A stretch of 64,000 nt of DNA from Candidatus Kapaibacterium sp. (GTDB lineage Bacteria; Bacteroidota; Ignavibacteria; Kapaibacteriales; UBA4661): NCBI GenBank assembly GCA_025455065.1, contig JALONG010000007.1, positions 62,001-126,000 on the forward strand, given 5' to 3'. The notes under the pieces are model-generated. The model saw nothing but the letters and a program-made list of their open reading frames with translations, did no database searches and was not told the origin of the DNA. The position numbers and the translations under genes are program-made. Positions 26,801 to 34,841 of the stretch are shown in pieces (position 1 is the stretch's first letter; each line of letters begins with the position of its first letter).

Positions 26801-27496
26801 ATGAACGAGGATTTACAGCCCACATCCGGCGCAACAGCGCATCATATCGAAATCCGCAAAACAGCACGATATTTTTCGCTGGGGACACTTTCGGCAAATA
26901 CCCGTGAAATCTGGTTTATCGTGCATGGCTATGGGCAACTTGCCGAGTATTTTATCCGGCATTTTCGAGGGCTGGATGACGGAACGCGCTATATCATTGC
27001 GCCTGAAGGATTATCGCGCTTTTACGTGAAAGAATGGACGCGCGTCGGTGCGACGTGGACAACCAAAGAAGACCGCGACACCGAAGTCGCTGACTACGTT
27101 GCCTATTTGCAAACGCTGGAAACGGAGATTTGGCGGCAGTTTGAGCAAAAAGGCGGTAAGCGAGACTCCGTGCGGGTTTGGGCGCTGGGTTTTTCGCAAG
27201 GCGTAACGACCTTGTGCAGGTGGATTGTTCGCGGCGGATTGCGTCCTGACAGGCTTATTTGCTGGGCTGGCGACTTTCCCGCAGAAATTGATTTACCCAC
27301 CAACAAAGACCTTTTCGAGCGCATGAAAACGACGTTTGTTATCGGTTCGGATGACGAATTTATCACGCCGGAGCGTCTCGCGCAGCACAAAGAAACAATC
27401 CTCAAAGCGGGATTGAATCTGGGTTTTGTCGGTTTTGACGGAACGCACGTGATGGATGTGAGGGTCTTGCGTGATGTTGTAAAATCGCTTCAATAG
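26801..27496 (+). CDS. Alpha/beta-hydrolase, phospholipase/carboxylesterase-like
   Basis: The 231-residue cytosolic serine hydrolase has WFIVHGYGQLAEYF (oxyanion loop), WALGFSQGVTTLCRW (nucleophile Ser in GFSQG), FVIGSDDEFITPE (Asp) and FDGTHVMD (His), giving a complete triad as in the carboxylesterase/phospholipase family. Its last codons (CAA TAG) lie within the inverted repeat of the IS5-like remnant that starts at 27490. The present stop codon is therefore supplied by the mobile element, and the original C-terminus may have been a few residues different. Confidence 0.82.
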   Translation: MNEDLQPTSGATAHHIEIRKTARYFSLGTLSANTREIWFIVHGYGQLAEYFIRHFRGLDDGTRYIIAPEGLSRFYVKEWTRVGATWTTKEDRDTEVADYVAYLQTLETEIWRQFEQKGGKRDSVRVWALGFSQGVTTLCRWIVRGGLRPDRLICWAGDFPAEIDLPTNKDLFERMKTTFVIGSDDEFITPERLAQHKETILKAGLNLGFVGFDGTHVMDVRVLRDVVKSLQ

Positions 27497-27508
27497 ACAT
27501 TATACAGA

Positions 27509-28128
27509 TTAAGTAGCAGCAGCAATCGGTGAATGATGATAGGTCTCTCTGAGGCTTACACGAAGGTTGTGTAAGGCGGTTGCTAAGACCATGACCTTCT
27601 CATCAAAGCCTTGCTTCCGGTTACGAAATTTGTCTTTCACACAGCGGCATCGTTTAATGCCACTGATGCTCTGCTCATTGACAACGCGAGCCGAAGCAAC
27701 AAGCGCATTGTAATCTTTTTGTTCTTGCATCAGTTCGTCATTTTTGGGCTTTTTGTGTGGCAAAAGAATATGAACATTCGGCAGAGTAAAGCCCTGAAAC
27801 CCCAAATCTACAAGCAACTCAAGTCCTTTGGAAAAGCGAAAGCCCTGCTCTCGTGCCATCGTAATATCAACGGCACTTCCTGAGTAGGTCGGACCGAGAT
27901 ACATCACTTTCTGCGTTGCTGTGCAGAGAATTAAATTTTCTTTGGTATGGGCTTTTTTTTTCCACTAAAGTCCTTTTCTTGTTGTTTGTCGTCATGGTTA
28001 CGCTGAATTGGACGCTCGGTTCCATCAAGGTATAAGCGATCACAACCAGGAAGAAGATGCTCCAACGCTTGAGCATGACGACACGGAACATGGCGTAAAC
28101 GATCAAGTGTTTTGAAAAGAAATTGGTT
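27509..28128 (-). pseudogene. IS5-family DDE transposase, truncated and frameshifted
   Basis: Upstream of an A9 run, the frame reads LDRLRHVPCRHAQALEHLLP, then DRLYLDGTERPIQRN and DFSGKKK. The continuation AHTKENLILCTATQKVMYLG is in another frame, joined at the A9 tract (minus strand, 27953-27961). The downstream part runs through LVDLGFQGF, NDELMQEQKDYN and SGIKRCRCVKDKFRNRKQGF to a stop at 27509. The first Asp (LDGTERP), the second Asp (VDLGFQG) and the late E/R region are present. The A9 could be a programmed slip site or a mutation. The N-terminus is absent, so this copy is not functional. Confidence 0.8.
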
Positions 28129-28306
28129 CTAGTTGGATTCAGTTGGAAACAAAAATACAAACGGCTCAAACGCAAGTAATGAAGCGCTCTTTGTAACAAG
28201 GGGTTCAACCCCTTACTTCACTAATTATTACTGACAAGGGGCTGAAGCCGCCTTGTTACAGGCGTGACTGAGGAATAATGCAAAAGTATTTTTTCCAACT
28301 AAAACC
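28125..28306 (+). repeat. Family C hairpin element inside the IS remnant
   Basis: Inverted ends GGTTCTAGTTGG (28125-28136) and CCAACTAAAACC (28295-28306) enclose 182 bp. Next inside are CAAAAATAC (28150-28158) with GTATTTTTT (28286-28294), and the core stem GTAACAAGG (28193-28201) with CCTTGTTAC (28251-28259). The left arm carries an extra 10-base AGTTGG duplication. The core holds GGGGTTCAACCCC and GGGGCTGAAGCC motifs like those of family B. It interrupts the IS5-like transposase frame. No target duplication is clear, so the ends are approximate. Confidence 0.65.
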
Positions 28307-28360
28307 GAGTAGAGCCATTTAACTCATCGGTATAATGTCTATTGAGAAAGACTTATACAA

Positions 28361-28498
28361 TCAATAGTCTCGACATTTTTGCTATGGTTCTCTGAAAATT
28401 TTGCTGGAAGCCGCATAAAAACTAGATTTCGAGTAAAAAACAACGCGGCTTGAAACCCGCATAAAACCTAGGCTCTTCAAAAATGTCCAGACTATTGA
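28361..28498 (+). repeat. Family A hairpin element, copy 2, with 5-bp target duplication
   Basis: This 138-bp element has 20-bp terminal inverted repeats with one mismatch (28361-28380 and 28479-28498) and is flanked by TACAA at 28356-28360 and 28499-28503. Removing the element plus one TACAA restores the sequence seen uninterrupted at 129-170 apart from one T/C difference. This fixes both ends and proves insertion. It begins 16 bases outside the IS5-like remnant, and its outermost TCAATAG is identical to that of the IS ends. It has no coding capacity. Confidence 0.9.
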
Positions 28499-28621
28499 TA
28501 CAAAAAATGATTTGGATTGATTATTTTGCGTTTACACCACGCTTCAACAACAATCCTTTGTACTCTCATCACAATATCAACCGGAACATCAACAAAATTT
28601 TCACCGCATTGCCACGCTTTT

Positions 28622-30001
28622 ATGAACCGCTTTTCTTCCTTATCATGCAGCGTCATTACCTGCGGCATACTTGCCGCAGCAGGCTCATGGATACTCACTT
28701 CTTGCACCATGAACAGCGAACTTCCTGAAGCAGGCTCAAGTTTTGCGCTCTTGCAAGAGAAAGTTCTCACACCGAGTTGTGCCACGAGCGGCTGCCATGA
28801 CACGCGCAATGCCGTCGGCGGCTTGGATTTGTCGCCTGCTATGGCATATCAAAACCTTGTTGGTGCAGAGCCGACCAATCAGAACGCCAAAACTGATAAA
28901 CTCTTGCGTGTCAAAGCCGGAGACCCGTACAAAAGTTTTCTCTACAACAAACTTGACAGCGCGAATTTGCACAAATCTGACGGCTACGGAAGTCCGATGC
29001 CGCTTGGTTCGCGGGCTGTTACCGCCGGACAACTTGACTTTATCAAGTTTTGGATTGCCGCCGGAGCGCCGAAAAATGGAACGGTTGCCGATGCAAAACT
29101 ATTGGAAGATAATCGCCCGCAAAACGAGGTTTTAACGCTTGCGCAGCCTGCATCGGGTGTGCAAATGCGCCTTAGTCCCTTCGGGATAGCACCCCAGAAC
29201 GAGCGTGAAATCTATTTCGCACAGGCGAATACGCAAGAACTCATTATGACCAAATTCGAGATGATTCAGCGCGACCGCAGCCACCACTTTATTCTTTACG
29301 GTCATGCTCCGACAGCAGGTAAAACCATGCCTCGGACGAATGTTATTCGTGATTTGTACTTGCCCAATGGTCAGCTTATTCCTGAGCGTTTTCCTGAAAT
29401 GTCCGGGCGCACATTCATCATCGCTTCCCAACTTAAAGCCGAGACGATTGAATTTCCCCCCGGAATGGCAATGCGCATCCCTGCAAATTGGCTTCTGGAC
29501 TTGAACTCGCACTATACCAATGGCACACGCGACACGATTCGCGGCGAGGTGCTGTTTAACATTCACACGACTCCAGCTTCTAATGTCAGAACTTTCGTGA
29601 AGCCCTTGCAGCTAGGATTTTTCAACCTTCTTTTGCCGCCCAAAAAAGAAACCGTTGTAGAAACGACATTTTTGGTGGGCGGAGGTGGCTCAGGAAGCGG
29701 TCAAGACCGTTTTAGTAGCCGTGATACCCTTGTGAATATTATCGGGCTGACCTCGCACACACACCGCATGGGGCGGCGCTTTGTAACGCAAATTGTGGGT
29801 GGACCGCGCAATGGAGAAGTGATTTATACGGCAACAAACTGGCTGAATCCACCTCTGTTGAAATTTGATACGCCGATTGTCTTGCGTCGCGGAGAGGGCT
29901 TAAAATCTATCGTTACCTACTACAACGACACGAACGAAACCGTTACGTTTGGCTTCCGTTCTACCGATGAGATGAATTTTATCTTTGGGTATTTTTACTG
30001 A
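28622..30001 (+). CDS. Lipoprotein: cytochrome c motif plus PHM-like copper monooxygenase
   Basis: The 459-residue protein has signal peptide and lipobox ILTSC (Cys28). The N-terminal domain carries CATSGCH (Cys53, Cys58, His59), a C-x4-C-H heme-attachment-like motif, with PMPLG as possible axial Met (about 126-130). The C-terminal part has the ligand set of type II copper ascorbate-dependent monooxygenases: His221/His222 (RSHHFILYG), His297 (NSHYTN), His379/His381 (SHTHRMG) and Met451 (MNFIFGY). That suggests a secreted dicopper oxygenase fed electrons by an attached cytochrome. Substrate unknown. The start at 28622 is preferred because the upstream ATG (28517) lies in the repeated flank of the hairpin element. 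Confidence 0.82.
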   Translation: MNRFSSLSCSVITCGILAAAGSWILTSCTMNSELPEAGSSFALLQEKVLTPSCATSGCHDTRNAVGGLDLSPAMAYQNLVGAEPTNQNAKTDKLLRVKAGDPYKSFLYNKLDSANLHKSDGYGSPMPLGSRAVTAGQLDFIKFWIAAGAPKNGTVADAKLLEDNRPQNEVLTLAQPASGVQMRLSPFGIAPQNEREIYFAQANTQELIMTKFEMIQRDRSHHFILYGHAPTAGKTMPRTNVIRDLYLPNGQLIPERFPEMSGRTFIIASQLKAETIEFPPGMAMRIPANWLLDLNSHYTNGTRDTIRGEVLFNIHTTPASNVRTFVKPLQLGFFNLLLPPKKETVVETTFLVGGGGSGSGQDRFSSRDTLVNIIGLTSHTHRMGRRFVTQIVGGPRNGEVIYTATNWLNPPLLKFDTPIVLRRGEGLKSIVTYYNDTNETVTFGFRSTDEMNFIFGYFY

Positions 30002-30137
30002 CAATAGTTCGGATATTTTTAAAATACGAGTAAGGAAATTTTGCCAAAAGCCACATAAAACCTCAACTCTTGTTCAAAAATACTTTGCTATACAAGCCGC
30101 ATGAAATATAGCTTCTTGAAAAATATCCGAGAAATTG
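30002..30137 (+). repeat. Diverged family A element abutting a stop codon
   Basis: CAATAGTTCGGATATTTTT (30002-30020) and AAAAATATCCGAGAAATTG (30119-30137) form imperfect inverted ends. The interior AAAATTTTGCCAAAAGCC and CATAAAACCT matches family A at many positions. It begins on the base after the TGA of the copper-protein gene, so it may act as that gene's terminator hairpin. It is older than the other copies, judged by divergence. Confidence 0.65.
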
Positions 30138-30170
30138 GGATGAAACAATCTAACGCTACGAAAAAAGACT

Positions 30171-31253
30171 TTACCCCCTTTTGGGTGATAGATTGACAAA
30201 TTCCAACACCAGATCTTCAATATGCCCTAACAAATTGATAATCTGTTCTTTAGAGAAGATTTTACCACTGTCGCAAAGGTCTTTGACGAAGCGCTGAAAT
30301 TCCGGAAGCGAGTCCTTGCAATCCGCATGGTGAAATACTTTAAGGCGAATCACGTGAATGGCATACTCAACAGGATTAAGTTTCGGTGAATATGCTGGCA
30401 TCAAATGAAACCGTACCGCAATGGGTAACGTTCTGGTGGCTTCGAGTACCATAGCCCACATCTTGTTTTTGTGTGTGGTATTTCTGTCGAGGAAGATGTC
30501 CAGTTTGCTCTTTCCGCGATGATGATACTCTTTGACAAGTTCGATAAAATAGGCAGCAACCTGCTCAGTTTTCGCTTCAGTGCTGGCTTGGAAATGATAT
30601 TCGCTCTCAAGAATATCTACTCCCAGCAAGCCGTTGGTTCTGGCTCTTTTTTTTCGTCGGTTACCACTGTTGGTCGGGTGTTTTTCTCTGCCCAGCCATA
30701 GTGCGGTGTAGGGATAGCGCCAATGGAAAACTCGTCGAAACAGACCACTACCGATTTGTCCTCGGCAGCATTGAGAGTATGACGAAAATCTTCTAAAAAT
30801 AACGCGTGATATTCTCTGGAGGCATTGCCATAATCGGCATAAGCGCGTTGATGGGAAAGACCTAAACGCTCCAAAAGGTCGTAGATACCGCTTTTGTAGC
30901 TTACCCCATACCGAGCCAGAAGAAACTGACGCATACGCTCACCAGTCCAGATATTGCTTTCAAGACCTTCTTCTGCTGGACGGCGAGTCAGAAGCACTGT
31001 TTTGAAGGCTGTGAGCTGCTCTTGAGCCAGGCGCTCCGGTTGCTTTTCGCTTGTCGCGCTGACAGAGACCCTTAAAGCCTGATTCTATGTACCTCGCAAG
31101 GTACGTGCAGCAACTTGCTTCTGATTTGTCAATGATAGTAGCGACATCTTTGATTTCTTTTCCTTCGGCGAAGGTTTTGATACAAAGGAGCTTAACGCGC
31201 AGATACTCTTGCTGATACCGATGGTAATATCGCTGATATTCTTCGATATTCAT
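30171..31253 (-). pseudogene. IS630-family transposase, broken in three frames
   Basis: The reading starts MNIEEYQRYYHRYQQEYLRV at 31253 with a helix-turn-helix region (EIKDVATIIDKSEASCCTYL). It shifts frame near 31050, continues as RLAQEQLTAFKTVL to a DDE core with VVCFDEFSIGAIPTPHYGW, then shifts again at an A8 run (minus strand, 30647-30654) into GVDILESEYHFQAS. The rest holds LDIFLDRNTTHKNKM, LMPAYSPKLNPVEYAI and the end at 30171. All three acidic residues (CFDE, LDRN, NPVEY) survive, but in different frames. I could not find confident inverted repeats. The second shift at poly-A might be programmed; the first looks like damage. Confidence 0.82.
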
Positions 31254-31378
31254 CCGCGAGAAAGAAATTTTGAACGAGTGTGCTTCATCGTTTGTATGTA
31301 GTGTTAAATTTTGCAATATATCAACCGAAAGGGAATAACTCAATTTGGTATTATTGTTGCAATTCCAACAAAAAACAA

Positions 31379-31427
31379 AAACGGCTGTGCAATAGATTCG
31401 ATAGTATTATCAATCTCGCACAGCCGC
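31379..31427 (-). terminator. Intrinsic terminator of sdhAB
   Basis: CGGCTGTGC (31382-31390) pairs with GCACAGCCG (31418-31426), with additional pairing inside (AGATT with AATCT). On the minus strand the stem is followed by TTTTTGTTTTTTG. It lies just downstream of sdhB and also marks the limit of the IS630-like insertion. Confidence 0.8.
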
Positions 31428-31451
31428 TTCTTTACTGGTGTTTGATATGTT

Positions 31452-32225
31452 TTACACCAACGCCTTAAAATACTCACGATTCAAAAGCGCGATGTTTTCC
31501 ATCTTAATTTCTTTCGGACAGACCGCCTCACACTCGCCGTGATTGGTGCAGTTTCCAAAACCTAGTTCATCCATTGCGCGAACCATGTTGCTTACGCGGT
31601 CGCGGCGCTCTACCTGACCTTGCGGCAAGTTCGCTAAGTGCGATACCTTCGCACTCACAAACAGCATCGCTGACGCATTCGGGCAGGCAGCCACACACGC
31701 ACCACAGCCGATACACTGTGCTGCATCCATTGCCTTATCCGCAGACTCTTTCGGAATCGGAATCGCATTGCCGTCCGGTGCGCCGCCCGTGCCGATAGAC
31801 ACATAGCCGCCGGATTCAATAATCCTCTCAAACGATGTTCTATCTACTGCCAAGTCCTTTATCACCGGAAATGCTTTTGCTCGCCAAGGCTCAATCGTAA
31901 TGGTCTCGCCATCCGAAAATGAGCGCATATGGGTTTGGCAAAGCGTTGTAGCCTCGTCGGGACCATGTGCATAGCCATTCACAACCGCGCCACACATACC
32001 GCAAATTCCTTCGCGACAGTCATGGTCAAAGGCAACGGGGTCTTTGCCTTCTTTGATAAGCTGCTCATTGAGCATATCCAGCATTTCGAGGAAACTCATG
32101 TCCGTCGAAACGCCTTTCAGTTTGTATTCTTCCATGCGCCCCTTGGTGTTGGCGTTTTTTTGTCGCCAAACTTGGAGCGTGAGATTCAGCATTTTGCTGT
32201 GTCCATTTGCAATTACGCTTCCCAT
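31452..32225 (-). CDS. sdhB: Succinate dehydrogenase/fumarate reductase iron-sulfur subunit
   Basis: The 257-residue protein carries the [2Fe-2S] motif [10 protein letters not shown], the [4Fe-4S] motif [12 protein letters not shown] and the third cluster motif [15 protein letters not shown], in the standard order. It passes electrons from the flavin subunit to the membrane quinone site. Its ATG overlaps the sdhA stop by one base (TAATG), indicating translational coupling. A terminator follows at 31379. No membrane anchor gene (sdhC) is adjacent on either side. Confidence 0.94.
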   Translation of the reverse strand: MGSVIANGHSKMLNLTLQVWRQKNANTKGRMEEYKLKGVSTDMSFLEMLDMLNEQLIKEGKDPVAFDHDCREGICGMCGAVVNGYAHGPDEATTLCQTHMRSFSDGETITIEPWRAKAFPVIKDLAVDRTSFERIIESGGYVSIGTGGAPDGNAIPIPKESADKAMDAAQCIGCGACVAACPNASAMLFVSAKVSHLANLPQGQVERRDRVSNMVRAMDELGFGNCTNHGECEAVCPKEIKMENIALLNREYFKALV

Positions 32226-34141
32226 TATTTATAGCTCCTTTGGGTCAGTTTAACATTTTCAAAAACGAGTTGTTCCACGTGGCGTGTTTGCTCGCCGTTT
32301 TTCCCTGTCCATTCGTAGGCTGCAACGTGCGCGAAGTTTTCGTCATCACGCTTTGCTTCGCCTTCTTCGGTTTGATGCTCTTCGCGGAAGTGTCCGCCGC
32401 AGCTTTCCTCGCGGATGAGTGCATCTTTGGCAAACAATTCGCCGAACTCAAGGAAATCTGCTACTCGTCCGGCGCGTTCCAACTGTTGGTTAAATTCGCC
32501 TGCTTCGCCGGAAACTTTTACAGTATTCCAAAACTCATCGCGGAGCGCGGGGATAGCTTTCAAAGCCTTCTCCAAGCCCGCTTTGTTGCGTGCCATGCCG
32601 CACTCGTTCCACATGATTTTACCCAATTCTTTGTGGAATTGAAGCGGTGTTTTGTTGCCCTTCACGCTAAGGAGTTTGTTTACGCGCTCGTTTACGTCAT
32701 TTTCGGCTGCGGCAAATTCCGGTGCATTGGCATCAACTGGGTCAAGTTTTGTGCCACCTAAGTAATTTCCAAGCGTGTAAGGAATCACAAAATACCCGTC
32801 TGCCAAACCCTGCATGAGTGCTGATGCACCCAAGCGGTTCGCGCCGTGGTCGGAGAAATTCGCTTCGCCCAAAACAAACAAGCCCGGAATCGTGCTTTGG
32901 AGGTTGTAATCCACCCAAAGACCGCCCATGGTGTAATGCACGGCGGGATAAATCTGCATCGGGGTTTTGTATGGGTTTTCGGCAGTGATTTTTGCGTACA
33001 TATCGAAAAGATTACCGTAACGGTCGCGGATAACGTTTTCGCCAACACGCTTAATAGCATGACTGAAGTCCATATACACCGCTTGCCCTTCGCCCACGCC
33101 GCGCCCTTCGTCGCAGACTTCTTTTGCATTGCGCGAAGCGATGTCGCGGGGAACAAGATTTCCGAAGGCAGGATATTTGCGCTCCAAGAAATAATCGCGC
33201 TCTTCTTCAGGAATATCTTCCGGACGACGTTTGTCGCCAGCTTTCTTCGGAACCCAGACGCGCCCGTCATTGCGCAAACTTTCGCTCATCAGCGTCAATT
33301 TGGATTGGTCTTCGCCGTGAACGGGAATACACGTCGGGTGAATTTGCGTGTAGCACGGGTTCGCCATGAACGCGCCTTTGCGGTGCGCGCGCCATGTTGC
33401 CGTTACGTTGCAGCCTTGCGCATTGGTCGAAAGGAAGAACACATTGCCGTAACCGCCTGTGCAAAGCAGCACTGCGTCTGCTGCATGACGTTCTACCTTG
33501 CCTGTTGTGAGGTCGCGGGTGATGATTCCACGCGCTTTGCCGTTTACAACAACGAGGTCGAGCATTTCCGACCGGGTGTGCATTTCCACATTTTTGAGGT
33601 GAATTTGCCGCGCCAGCGCTGAATACGCGCCCAAAAGCAACTGCTGTCCGGTTTGCCCACGAGCGTAGAACGTGCGCGAAACCTGTGCGCCACCGAAAGA
33701 GCGATTATCCAAAAGTCCGCCGTATTCACGAGCAAAAGGAACGCCTTGCGCAACGCATTGGTCAATGATGTTCACGCTCACTTGCGCCAAACGATGTACG
33801 TTTGCTTCGCGGGCGCGATAATCGCCGCCTTTGATGGTATCGTAAAAAAGGCGATAAATACTGTCGCCGTCATTACGGTAATTCTTTGCAGCATTGATGC
33901 CACCTTGCGCCGCGATGCTGTGCGCACGGCGCGGAGAATCTTGAAAACAGAAGGCTTTGACCTTGTAGCCCATGTCGCCGAGCGTAGCAGCCGCCGAAGC
34001 ACCTGCCAAGCCCGTTCCGACGACAATCACCGAAAATTTGCGGCGGTTGGCGGGATTCACCAGTTTGGATTCAAACTTATGTTTTTCCCACTTCTCGCCA
34101 AGCGGTCCGCTTGGAACTTTGGAATCGAGAACTGTTGCCAT
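32225..34141 (-). CDS. sdhA: Succinate dehydrogenase/fumarate reductase flavoprotein subunit
   Basis: The 638-residue protein has the length and N-terminus ([18 protein letters not shown]) of the Bacteroidota type. Present are the FAD motif [15 protein letters not shown] (41-55), the flavin-linked His74 in AHSIAAQGG, the substrate loop HPTCIP and the C-terminal capping region. It oxidises succinate (or reduces fumarate) on the cytoplasmic face. The chosen ATG follows 87 in-frame codons that read through AT-rich spacer and are not protein-like. A TTTG-N20-TATTTTAC pair in the 300-bp leader partly fits the Bacteroidota promoter. The expected sdhC is absent upstream. Confidence 0.94.
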   Translation of the reverse strand: MATVLDSKVPSGPLGEKWEKHKFESKLVNPANRRKFSVIVVGTGLAGASAAATLGDMGYKVKAFCFQDSPRRAHSIAAQGGINAAKNYRNDGDSIYRLFYDTIKGGDYRAREANVHRLAQVSVNIIDQCVAQGVPFAREYGGLLDNRSFGGAQVSRTFYARGQTGQQLLLGAYSALARQIHLKNVEMHTRSEMLDLVVVNGKARGIITRDLTTGKVERHAADAVLLCTGGYGNVFFLSTNAQGCNVTATWRAHRKGAFMANPCYTQIHPTCIPVHGEDQSKLTLMSESLRNDGRVWVPKKAGDKRRPEDIPEEERDYFLERKYPAFGNLVPRDIASRNAKEVCDEGRGVGEGQAVYMDFSHAIKRVGENVIRDRYGNLFDMYAKITAENPYKTPMQIYPAVHYTMGGLWVDYNLQSTIPGLFVLGEANFSDHGANRLGASALMQGLADGYFVIPYTLGNYLGGTKLDPVDANAPEFAAAENDVNERVNKLLSVKGNKTPLQFHKELGKIMWNECGMARNKAGLEKALKAIPALRDEFWNTVKVSGEAGEFNQQLERAGRVADFLEFGELFAKDALIREESCGGHFREEHQTEEGEAKRDDENFAHVAAYEWTGKNGEQTRHVEQLVFENVKLTQRSYK

Positions 34142-34389
34142 AAACGAAGGAATTTGGAATGAAGAATTAGGAATTAGAACAATCGTATTTGTGAGGTTTG
34201 CAGCGCACCTGAGCATCGTAGCAATTTTTGTGCTGCGTAAAATACATTTTTCAGGTGTTTCGCACAAAAATTCTGCACACTTTCTACACACTTTTTGTGC
34301 TTCTTTCACGAATGACAACACGTTTTTTTTGAGCGAAGTTCCAGAGGGGAGAGAAAAAGCACGATAGGGCGAAAATTTTGCCCTGCATT

Positions 34390-34432
34390 GCACAAAAAAC
34401 AAAGCCGCTTTAGTTAAGTGGTGAAGCGGCTT
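34390..34432 (-). terminator. Intrinsic terminator, minus strand
   Basis: AAGCCGCTT (34402-34410) and AAGCGGCTT (34424-34432) form a perfect 9-bp stem. Read on the minus strand it is followed by TGTTTTTTG. It would end the transcript of whatever once lay at 34443 and beyond, supporting the idea that the short frame there is the tail of a real gene. Confidence 0.7.
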
Positions 34433-34442
34433 GTAGTCTATT

Positions 34443-34634
34443 CTATGATTTTTTTGTTCGTAAAAAATCTCGTAAACTTATATCGTTTAATGCTGTGTTG
34501 AACATAAACATATCGTTCATTGTAGCACTTTTCCAAGGCTCAAATTTACGTGAAAGTTCCGATAGATCTGAAGCAGTTTTGTTACCTAGCTGTAACTTTA
34601 CACTGAAAGTTAAATAAATCAATAGTCTGGACAT
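34443..34634 (-). pseudogene. Gene remnant ending at a terminator
   Basis: A 63-residue frame ends KSATMNDMFMFN...FLRTKKS, 10 bases before a good terminator. Its first dozen codons (MSRLLIYLTFSV) are translated from the hairpin element and the repeated ACTGAAAGTTA sequence, so only the part after about residue 18 can be original. The family is not recognised. It is most likely the 3' end of a gene destroyed by the insertions at 34600-34715. Confidence 0.4.
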
Positions 34635-34715
34635 TTTGGCTACGATTCTCTAAAAATTTTGCTGGAATCCGCATAAAACCTAGATTTCGAGTAAAAAACA
34701 GCGCGGCTTGAAACC
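34619..34715 (+). repeat. Family A hairpin element, copy 3, right end missing
   Basis: TCAATAGTCTGGACATTTTG opens the element. It matches the other copies through GCGCGGCTTGAAACC at 34715 and then stops, lacking the last 40 bp and the right inverted repeat. It joins directly to coding sequence of the small gene at 34680-34841 on the opposite strand, so a deletion or a second rearrangement occurred here. Confidence 0.8.
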
Positions 34716-34841
34716 TTTCAGGATAATTACTCCAAAAAGCCAATCGTATAATCCGCGACGTTCCGCCGCACTGAGGCTTGGCAGATTCTTCGCCAGTTCT
34801 GCCTGTATTTCTTCAGGACGCTTGTTGGGCTTGACATTCAT
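34680..34841 (-). pseudogene. Small gene fused to a truncated hairpin element
   Basis: A 53-residue frame starts MNVKPNKRPEEIQAELAKNL and continues SAAERRGLYDWLFGVII. The last 11 codons and the TAG stop come from the family A fragment (34680-34715). The first 42 residues look like authentic helical protein with a likely start at 34841. The family is not recognised. The original C-terminus was evidently lost when the element was inserted or rearranged. Confidence 0.5.

Larger units (their letters stand above)
27490..28345 (-). mobile_element. IS5-like insertion sequence remnant
   Basis: The element is bounded by perfect 16-bp inverted repeats: TCAATAGACATTATAC at 27490-27505 and its complement at 28330-28345, extending to 19 of 20 with GAT. 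It holds the C-terminal two thirds of a DDE transposase on the minus strand. The region that should encode the helix-turn-helix N-terminus is missing or replaced by the family C hairpin at 28125-28306. No target duplication is evident. It is inactive in its own right, but both ends are intact, so it could move in trans. Confidence 0.8.

Noticed and set aside
27867-28208. 113-codon frame reading MNPLLQRALHYLRL
   Set aside because: It is a third-frame reading of the IS5-like transposase remnant and family C element. The DDE motifs are in the other two frames.
30138-31380. Defining exact ends of the IS630-like element
   Set aside because: No convincing inverted repeats or TA duplication could be seen around the pseudogene, so only the broken coding region is annotated.
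32846-33622. 258-codon plus-strand frame
   Set aside because: Antisense of sdhA, which is fully supported by motifs.
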